The position numbers and the translations under genes were made by a program. Below, piece after piece: positions 56,648 to 64,000 of a stretch of 64,000 nt of DNA. Position 1 is the first letter of the stretch; the number at the start of each line of letters is the position of its first letter. Origin of the DNA: Toxonevra muliebris (taxonomy: Eukaryota; Arthropoda; Insecta; Diptera; Pallopteridae); NCBI GenBank assembly GCA_963691655.1, contig OY829329.1, positions 61,021,408-61,085,407 of the forward strand, given 5' to 3'. Below the pieces are notes generated by a model. It was not told where the DNA came from and did no database searches. It was given only the letters and a program-made list of their open reading frames with translations.

Positions 56648-56737
56648 CTTCGTAGTAGGTGGAAGTATCTTCAAGAGTCTTTAAAGCATCATGGTTTCCT
56701 GGGTTTCTGAGCTGCGCTTCTCGCTTGTTCGCTTGCG
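56648..56737 (-). CDS. Candidate internal exon 1 of unidentified host gene
   Basis: A symmetrical 90-nt exon (phase 1 to phase 1). After two bases of a split codon it reads QANKREAQLRNPGNHDALKT then LEDTSTYYE, leaving one G for the next exon. The acceptor is a good pyrimidine tract and AG: TTTTACCTCTGTTTCAATATAG (AG at 56738-56739). The donor is GAAG|GTAGTG (GT at 56646-56647). Joined to the exon at 55921-56060 the frame is continuous (..STYYE-V-GRSQNSF..). The peptide is hydrophilic and probably helical. Exons upstream of it were not found between here and the window end, so they probably lie beyond 64000 or are too short to see. Confidence 0.6.
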
Positions 56738-56739
56738 CT

Positions 56740-57524
56740 ATATTGAAACAGAGGTAAAAGTACAAGCATTGGGAAGTGGTAAAAAAAAGTGTGTAACGTG
56801 AAGTAGCGTAGCAAGCAAGCAGCCAACGAACTAAATTGTATAGCGTTGTAGAGCGGTTAGAGTGTGAATTGGTATACACTTACATTCACAGTATGTAGAG
56901 TATTTGAAACACGCTTTTACGCGCTTGATAAAATTGCAAAATGTTATGAATAAGTAAATGAAATTTACATTATTAAGCTGTGAATAATATACACTTGTAT
57001 TTTTTTTATATATACATATTCTGTTTCTTTCCTTTTTTTTTTTTGTTGTTTTGCCAAAAACAAAAGTACAGAGATTTTTCGAATTTGGCATTGAGAGTTG
57101 CCCAAAGAAAGAGGAATAGGGATATATTTATGCCTCACAAGTGAGGCATAATTTGACTAACAAGAGTAGTATCTATATTAAAAATTTAATAATACCAAAA
57201 AGTAATAAATTTCATAGAAACTTATAAGATATTGTGAAAGCAAATGTAATGGAAATTCAAATAACTGTAAATAGAAAACACCCAAGTTTAGTTAATTGAA
57301 AAGTTCAAAGGCTGATATTACTTAGAACATTTCTGTTGAAGCCAGTTAAAGTCAATTACGTCATAATTTTTTTCTACATACATTTCAATATCAGAAAGCG
57401 ACTGGCAACGCAATCAATAGATAAAAATTTTAACGAACTTTCCTGGATCCTTTTCTTTTTGCTAGGGTATGCTCAGTCAGTAACCGTTACGGGTACGAAA
57501 ATAGTAACACTAACAATCAGGCAT
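56740..57524. other. Intron-like DNA, no further exon seen
   Basis: TATAT and poly-T stretches (57001-57045). Open frames on minus (56418-56879 beyond the exon, 56831-57091) are aromatic-rich and look intronic. Confidence 0.4.
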
Positions 57525-57527
57525 GCT

Positions 57528-58461
57528 CCAGAATCCGAGTGAAAGTGAATTCGAAAGTGAATTTGAAATCGAGTGAAATTGTTTTTGGTGCTCTAGAAAC
57601 CGAGTGAATTCCAATTACCTTTTTTTTTTTTTTAATTCGTTGTAATGTTTGCAACTCGCTATATTTTTCGATCAGCTGGTTATTGGCGCAAGAAAAACAA
57701 AAAAACAAAAAGAGGTTGTGAAAATGAAAAAATATGAGTATTTTATTTGAATATGCGCTAAATATTGAAAAAACTAATATGCTAGCGAAAAAATTTAGAG
57801 GCATTTGAAGAAGCAGCAGTAGAAGTAACATTAACAGCGGCAGCGTTGGCGACCGTGGAAGTGCCGGCAGTACTACGGGCAGCAAAAGAAGCAGCAGCGA
57901 CCCCAGCAGTATTTCTTCAACGGAGCATGTGCTGTCTACATTTCCAAAAGTGGAAGGGGGCCAAGCTGTGAAGTGCCAATTACACCTTTAATTACTGTGT
58001 TAAACGATATAGAGGGGCTGCTGGCCCTAGTCCCGGAATTGTTGTTATTTTTGCTATTTTATTCCTTTTTGTGGTGGGCCATTACTCTTAAGGTTCGTCG
58101 CCAATTATTGCCAGTGCTTCTACTTTTACTTTATCGCCCTTAACGAAGCCTCTAGCGATGGCTGGATGCTTCTCCATAAATTGAGGAATAAAGCTCTTAT
58201 GCTTTCTCCTTGAAATTTTTATTTTTATTCATATTTTCTATACTTGATTAATTTTTTGTTAAATTCGCGCCGGTTGTTCTATTCGTTCGAAATTCACTTT
58301 TAATAACGAGTAAGAAAATAAAAGTGAAAGTGAATCATACAGCACCAACGAGTGAAATGCTAGTGATTTCATTTCACAAAGTGAATTCTAGAGCACTAAA
58401 TAGTGAAATTGAAGTGATTTCAATTCACTTTCACTCGAAAATGAATTCTGGAGCATGCCCG
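57528..58461 (-). mobile_element. Harbinger-like foldback element, copy 2
   Basis: A 934-bp copy of the element at 32504-33507 in the opposite orientation. Ends CAGGCATGCTCCAGAAT at left and, reversed, CGGGCATGCTCCAGAAT at right; 3-bp AAT on both sides (57525-57527, 58462-58464). The minus strand encodes FIPQFMEKHPAIARGFVKGD (about 58135-58195), followed by KVKVEALAIIGDEP, less damaged than in copy 1. It then runs into the same TTCCAAAAGTGG region and LLLPVVLPALPRS-type shadow. No nuclease is encoded, so it is non-autonomous. Confidence 0.78.
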
Positions 58462-58464
58462 AAT

Positions 58465-59104
58465 AGCTTGTTTTTTAATATGTGATGCGCACTGTTCGCT
58501 ATTTACACTATTTCCTTTGGGCTAGTTATACTTTACTCTCCTTCGTAAATTAGTATTAGTGTTTGTGATACCTTGTATAGTCTTTGTTTGTTCTTTGTAG
58601 CTTCTTAATTTGCTCTCTCTAGCGCTTGATTTACTTCACTTGCCTTCGTTGGTGCCCATTTTCCTTCGTTTGCCTTTGTTGGTGCTCGTTTTCTTTCGTT
58701 TGGTCTCGTTGGCGCTAGTTTCCGTTTTTGTATTTATGTTGCGTGTCCTCGTGACACGATAGCGAGGTAGTCGTGAGGTCGTGTGCCAGTTCGATCTTCG
58801 CTGGTTATCGAAGATCGAATATCGAATGTAAAATTCGTATTATGAGCAGTGCAACCCTGTCGAAATTTTCGTTGCGCATCAAATTTTCTGTTGAACGCAA
58901 TTTTGCTTTCGATACGGTGCATACTAAGTAATAATTGTTAAAAATTTAAGTATTCTGCTATTTATTTTTTTCTTTTTGAGGACTAAAAACTAATTTTAAA
59001 CAGTTTTTGCAAATTTTTTCCAGGTTTAAAGTGGTGAACAACACATTGCAGTTATAGAAATAACGGCATTTCCCTTTTATTAGCAAAATATACTTTTGCT
59101 TGTG
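58465..59104. repeat. 30-bp tandem repeat and hairpin region
   Basis: About 2.9 copies of a 30-bp unit (TGCCTTCGTTGGTGCCCATT + TTCCTTCGTT) at 58641-58726, then an 11-bp perfect hairpin TTCGATCTTCG / CGAAGATCGAA (58790-58800, 58809-58819) and CGTGTC..GACACG. The 62-codon frame at 58734-58922 has no motif. Possibly the subterminal region of the Harbinger-type element whose nuclease fragment follows. Confidence 0.5.
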
Positions 59105-59400
59105 TAATTGAATTTTATTTATCTTTGGCTAATACAATTTTTCAGGGCATCTAAAACCTCTGATAACGCTGAGCAAGTCCAAGAGTATTCTCATTCCCAA
59201 TGCTTAGTTGAAGTGATCTCTGAGCACAAAATCGCAGAACTCTTGCCAATTTTAATATGTTTGGAATTGATCTTGCTCATGTGCAATGCTTGAGTAGTTC
59301 ATCTATTGTAGCCATCAAGTCCACAAACGCCTCCTTGGTCAGTCGTAATTTCTGTAAAAATCTGTACACGAATTTCGTACATTTGAATCCGTCATACTGC
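59105..59400 (-). pseudogene. PIF/Harbinger nuclease (HARBI1-like) fragment
   Basis: On the minus strand: DGFKCTKFVYRFLQKLRLTK (about 59333-59392), then EAFVDLMATIDELLKH, a stop, and ILKLARVLRFCAQRSLQLSI (about 59196-59255) followed by GNENTLGLAQ and, one frame over, VLSEVLDALKNCISQR (about 59110-59160). The pattern of a short FR.SKEAF segment followed by LA..LRF.A.GS.Q.S.G and a helix-turn-helix-like stretch is the N-terminal part of the DDE nuclease of PIF/Harbinger. The catalytic part is absent. The fragment is fused on its 5' side to a LINE fragment. Confidence 0.65.
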
Positions 59401-60326
59401 GATTTGATCAGGTTGATGTCGCTTTAAAGCGCCCGAGATAGCTTCACAAAAAATGCTGTCGAAAGCGGTTTTATAGTCGATGAAGGTCATTTGTTCTACT
59501 ATAATTTGGTCGGAAGCCAGCCTGCTTTGCCAGCTTTCTTAGCGTCGAGTCCAGCTTCTCATTTATTCTATTCAGCAGCAGTTTGGAAAGCACCTTTGAT
59601 GGTATTGGCAGCAAGGTTATGCCCCTGTAATTGGAACACAGCGAAAGGTCTCCTTTTTTCGGTATTTTAACAATAGTGCCCATAAGCCATTCCTCTGGCA
59701 CCGTTTCTTCCTCCCAAATTTGGGCATTTCTGCAGTTAATTGGACGTTTGCTTTAAGCATCTCGACAACAATACGGTCTTCTCCTGGGGATTTATCATTT
59801 TTTAGCGTAGATATGACCTCCGCAATTTCTCTTGTAGATGGGGGTCGGCTAGCCAGGCGACTTGGACGTTGAGAGTCGTCGTTGTTGAATGTAGATGAAT
59901 TAGGTGACGGTGACGGTGATGGGAAGTTGAGAGTTTCAGCAGAGTGTTCTTTCCAACGATCAAGTTCCTGGTTAATTTTTGTAAGCACGAGTTTGTTGTT
60001 TGTTGGACGAGTTTACCGAAATTTTCTCCCTGCCAGTTTGCGAGTGGTATTGTATAAGGCCCGCATGTCTCTATTTTCAGCGGCTTTTTGAGCTTCTATA
60101 GCTAAATTGTTGTACATATTTCTCTTATCTCGCCTAAAAGATTTTTTAACCAATTTATTGATTTCGTTATATTTCCTCTCTGCAATGTATTTTTGAGCAG
60201 TTGTTCTTGACTCATCTTGATTGCGCTTGGGGTCTCTTCTCTATTCTATTATCCTCCATGTTCGACCACTCATCTACATTTTTCGCTCTTTTGGTATAAA
60301 TCGCTCTTAAAACAAAAGATTTGAAT
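59401..60326 (-). mobile_element. Non-LTR retrotransposon fragment (linker plus reverse transcriptase)
   Basis: On the minus strand from about 60230 down: DESRTTAQKYIAERKYNEIN, KKSFRRDKRNMYNNLAIEAQ, AENRDMRALYNTTRKLAGRK (about 60005-60090), a stop, then INQELDRWKEHSAETLNFPS (59925-59985), STREIAEVISTLKNDKSPGE, DRIVVEMLKANVQ, MPEEWLMGTIVKIPKKGDLS (about 59640-59701), NYRGITLLPIPSKVLSKLL, QAGFRPNYSRTNDL and FIDYKTAFDSIF (about 59450-59490). This is the region between endonuclease and reverse transcriptase plus fingers. The palm YxDD part is missing. Frameshifts occur at about 59690, 59515 and near 60010. Clade uncertain. Confidence 0.82.
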
Positions 60327-60330
60327 TTAA

Positions 60331-60812
60331 CCCTTAAATACCCAATGGTCACTGCAGTGACTAACCACTTCCGCGGCTGCCTGTGCCGCCATTTTACGTT
60401 CGCCATTTAAAATAAACATCTGATCTTACTGTCTAAAGTTTTCTTTATCGATACGTATAAATAAGAATGGAAAAATGACAACTATCGTACAGTTACAGTT
60501 ATTTTTAGCTCGAAAAGCATGTTTTGCAAAAATTTTAAACAACTAACTAAAAAAAAAATTCGAATTTTGTGTAATAAATATATTGCTGTGTGGACAAATT
60601 TGTGTCAGACGGTATGGGATAACACCAAATAACTGTTTTTAAAAATTATTGCGAATGTATTTTAATTTATTCTCCAGCTAATCGCCAAAGGTTACCACAG
60701 AGGTCAACCATGTAAATTAAAATAACAGCACCTTAAACTAATTTATTTGAAAACACGTAGAACAAACGTTGTTCGGAATCACAAATACTATCTCTGGGTA
60801 TGTTTTTAAGGG
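60331..60812. mobile_element. piggyBac-like MITE, copy 2
   Basis: A 482-bp relative of the element at 35438-35961 in the opposite orientation, again with TTAA on both sides (60327-60330, 60813-60816) and CCCTTAAATACCCA at one end. It keeps the GGTCACTGCAGTGA palindrome near the end. Non-coding. It inserted at the 5' edge of the LINE fragment. Confidence 0.88.
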
Positions 60813-60997
60813 TTAAATATTCGTAACTCGAAAATTTTGTTTATCATCTTCAAACAAAAAAATACGGGTCGATTTATTTTGTATCCGAAACATGAAAAAA
60901 AAATGTTTGGCGTTATTTCAATTTTTAATTGTAAATATGATATGGAATGACCCATATGTATTTTATGTCGTCACATAACATAAACTTTAGAATATCC

Positions 60998-61975
60998 TTA
61001 CCCTTATCGCTATCGCCACTTTACCTCTTACCTTTTTTTACTCTTATCTGCTTGCTACTTTGTGTTTATTCTTAAAATCTCCTTACCCACACTCTCACCT
61101 AATCCTTACCCAACCTTTCCCTCTCCCTACGTTTACCTTCTCCGTAACATTACACTCTCCTTAACCTTACTCTTACCTTATCCTTACCCTAATCATATCC
61201 TTGCAATTTTTCTTACCCTTTCCCTATCCTTGCCCTTTCCCTACCCTCACCATTTCTTCATACTTACTCTTACCTAAGCGTTAACCTTCATTTATCCTTA
61301 CTCTCTCCACATTCTCACGTTAATCTTATTTTTTACTTACCCTTTCCTTAATCATATCCTCTCTTTACCCTCACTCTCCCTTTCTGTTACCCTTCTCTTA
61401 TCCTCTCTTTACCCTCACTCTCTCCTTCTGTTACCCTTCTGTTACCCTTCTCTTACCCTCTCTTTACCCTCACTCTCTCCTTCTGTTTAATTTAAATTTA
61501 TCTTTGCCGTTACTCTCATTTCATGTCTTTACACTCTCCTTAAACTCTTCTTTGCCCTTTTCTTATCCTCACAGTCGCCATACCCTTACCCTATTCTTAA
61601 TCTATCCTTAGCGTATCTTTACTCTATCTTTAATCTATACTTACCCTCTCCTTACTCTATCCATACCTTATCTTTAGCCTCTTCTTATCCTATCTTTGCC
61701 CAATTCTGACCATATCTTTCCTCTATCTTTACCTATCTTTGTCTTCCCCTCACCCTATCGTTACCTTATCTTTATCCTATCGTTACTCTATCTTTTATCC
61801 TCTCCCCACCCATACCACATCTTTCCTTCTTACGCTTATTCTCTCCCTATTCTCACTTTCTTTTTACTCTTATCCCCTTCTTACCCTCAATCTCCTTTTA
61901 GTCGTACCCCATAGTTATCCACTCCTTACCTTTACGCTCTTCTATCCTTACTCTAAACTTTTCCTGTAGATTTCT
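60998..61975. repeat. Degenerate CTTACC/TATCCTTACTC repeat, strand-biased
   Basis: About 980 bp in which the plus strand has very few G. It is made of short units such as CCTTACCCTCTC, TATCTTTACCC and CTCTCCTTAC. TTACCCTTCTCTTACCCTCT-type direct repeats of about 33 bp are clearest at 61380-61480. Serine/leucine/tyrosine-rich frames in it are repeat readings. Confidence 0.8.
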
Positions 61976-64000
61976 AGTCAATTTTTTAAATAAATTTCTC
62001 AATAATTTACGTGATTTTTTATTATTTTTCTGCTACTTTGGCCTCTGCTAAGACTTTTCACCCTTCAGTTATTACTTATATGCATTACCGATTGGACAAA
62101 TACCGATACCTAATAATTTGAAGTAAAAGTTTTTCATATCACATATTGAATTGTTGTTGCAGGGAATGACTGAGGTCAATTTATCATATCTGAAACTCTC
62201 CAAGAGACTACATCCAAGGTGAAGTATTCTCCTCATTGTTCTGGTGCCTGTTTATTTACTCTCTGCGGATTTTACGAGATGGCTTTGTATGGCTTACACT
62301 TCAAGGATTCTCTCCCTAATCAGTTCCATAAGAAGAGCAAAGTATGAAGGTGTAATCTTAGATAGTAAACTGGAGAAACTGAATGTCATAAGTCAAAGAA
62401 AAAACATTATTTCTTAAGCCAGGATCTAGACTTTTAATGAGGTTCTTTTAGGTTCTGAGCTTTTAATGAAACATTTATCACTTAAGTTTGGCGAGCTTAA
62501 CTTGAATGAGAATGCAAGGCACTTTATCAAACCCCAAAACATATTTTCTGCACACTTTCCAATTTTTAGTTTTACCCTTTCGTCTTTTTGCTCTTTTCAC
62601 TTACAATTGCAGAAATATAAACATTTTAACTATTAGATAAAATAGCAACTTTATTTCTATATAATTAACAATTTGCACTAAGATTACAAACGTTAAATGT
62701 TAGCAATTACTAGTTATTTAATTTTACTGCCACTATTTCTCATATTTGTTACTGTTACTATAACTACTACATACATTTATAGTACTAATATGTGTGTTTG
62801 TGTTTGTGTGTCTGCGTCTATAAAAATAAAAATAAATATAAGTGTAAACGATATTATGGCACACACACACATATAATGAGTCTAATAAAATCACATACTA
62901 ACAGACACACACACATACAAACAAAAAACCCACATTCATTTTACCACATTATCATAAACAATGCACACACACACACACACAAATATACATACTTAAATGT
63001 AATTCGCGTAATTTGTTATTACCAAACATTTAAATACCGACAGCACACACAGCACAACAATAACATTAGCTACTTGCAACAATAAACGTTGAATGTATTT
63101 AGTACTCACGAGGTACCTACGTAAATAATAAATAAAACTAAATAAGTTGTAAATTTACCTGAAAATCTATTAAAGCATTTTATTATCCCCAATGAAAATA
63201 ACAACAGCAACAAAATGAAATGAATACGAACGAATAACGCATAAAAAATTAGATTGATTAAAATACGCGAAAACGTGAACGCGCGCTATTCACATTGCAA
63301 ATGCGTGTTGGAAAGTAATGACATAAAAAAAAAACAACAACAAAAAAAACAAAAAACCAAAAAATGGAAGTGGCGGAAAAAAGAAGAAGAAATAGCTATT
63401 TTGAATCATTTGATTACCTATTACTATACACTCACACACGCAAACATGCACATACACACATACACTATAATAAAACGTAACACCGGAAGTGTTTATTACT
63501 AATGTGCGTGCGCTGCTACTTTTTTATATGTATGAGTTCGTATGACTAAGGTATATTTTGCGTTCCTGGATAAATGTATGAATGTTTTGCTTACTTTAAA
63601 TACATTTATTTTATAATGTGTTTTTGCTGTATTCCTCATTTATCTTTAGTAGGCAATCGTATGTGGTGCTACACTATATAGTTGATTTCAAATACTAAAA
63701 ATGTTTTGAATAAATGTAAACCCATCTAGCTATCAAGAACTTAAATCTTTTACACATGCAAAATATGAGTAAGAAAAAACAAAATGGATGAATGATTGAG
63801 TGAATGAATAGAGGAATGAACTGAAGAATGAATGGGCGAGTGGTAAATGGATAATTTTGTATAAACTGATCGACAGATGAATAAATGATTGCTGATTAAT
63901 GATAAATGGTTGCGCAATTAACATCAAAAGTAGATGAATAGTTGAATAGATGATAGATGCAAGGCCGTATTTAGGGGGGAGGTTCTGGGGGTTCTGACCA
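61976..64000. other. Microsatellite-rich DNA; one weak coding-like patch
   Basis: At 62162-62217 TTGCAG is followed by a short open stretch (MTEVNLSYLKLSKRLHP) and AAG|GTGAAG. At about 62328-62370 the frame SIRRAKYEGVILDSKLE resembles a LINE reverse-transcriptase motif. Neither is firm. Elsewhere there are CA runs (62858-62985, 63428-63465), CAACAAC, and a repeat start CAAGGCCGTATTTAGGGGGG at 63961 that is cut by the window end. Confidence 0.4.

Noticed and set aside
1..64000. CRISPR array, operons, bacterial promoters or riboswitches
   Set aside because: The DNA is eukaryotic; tandem repeats present are degenerate, without regular spacer structure.

Overview
This looks like AT-rich nuclear DNA of a higher fly (Diptera; Tephritidae, Muscidae or a relative are my inference). 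Grounds are the transposon mix (Jockey-type LINE, mariner, maT, Tc1, hAT, piggyBac-like, Harbinger-like elements), dense CA/GA/CAA microsatellites, and the absence of any compact operon-like coding. Almost no conventional ORF survives. The window reads as intergenic or intronic DNA filled with nested, mostly non-autonomous transposable elements.

Host gene. Three blocks on the minus strand look like exons of one unidentified gene: 56648-56737 (phase 1 to 1), 55921-56060 (phase 1 to 0, ending on a GTAAGT donor) and a candidate terminal exon 43216-43338 (phase 0, stop TAG). Splice signals and phases agree across both junctions. The second intron would be about 12.6 kb and full of transposons. 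A complete maT transposon (41928-43202) sits 13 bp past the stop, probably in the 3' UTR, with two AATAAA signals beyond it.

Layout. 1-4250: a hAT-type foldback element (381-1817, perfect 8-bp duplication), then AT-rich DNA. 4250-7015: tRNA-derived SINE, a dimeric tRNA-like repeat, and a decayed Jockey-clade LINE whose 3' tail matches the SINE tail. 9170-11800: a TTAA-flanked inverted-repeat element and a second hAT foldback. 12590-16830: MITE, possible 5' UTR-like DNA, relic of a DD37E-type Tc1 transposase. 18785-22145: a TIR element studded with GGTAATTCGGATCGAT, and a 512-bp element with an 8-bp duplication. 25000-27820: tandem repeats split by a MITE, and a third hAT-type element. 28830-30044: dead mariner. 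32504-36870: Harbinger-like foldback, Tc1 element carrying a piggyBac-like MITE, LINE fragment. 39440-40500: GC-rich island of tandem units and hairpins. 41928-50803: maT copy 1, nested inverted-repeat elements, and a Mutator-like element enclosing maT copy 2. 52630-54194: polypurine tract and a TIR element. 57528-60816: second Harbinger-like foldback, a HARBI1-like nuclease fragment fused to a LINE fragment, second piggyBac-like MITE. 61000-61975: degenerate pyrimidine-rich repeat. The window closes with microsatellite-rich DNA.

The only intact transposable-element gene is the maT transposase (336 codons, DD37D). It could in principle act on the damaged copy 2, which has the same termini. 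Boundaries of TIR elements are read directly from inverted termini and target duplications. Family names come from known duplication lengths and motifs. Identity of the host gene is unresolved.
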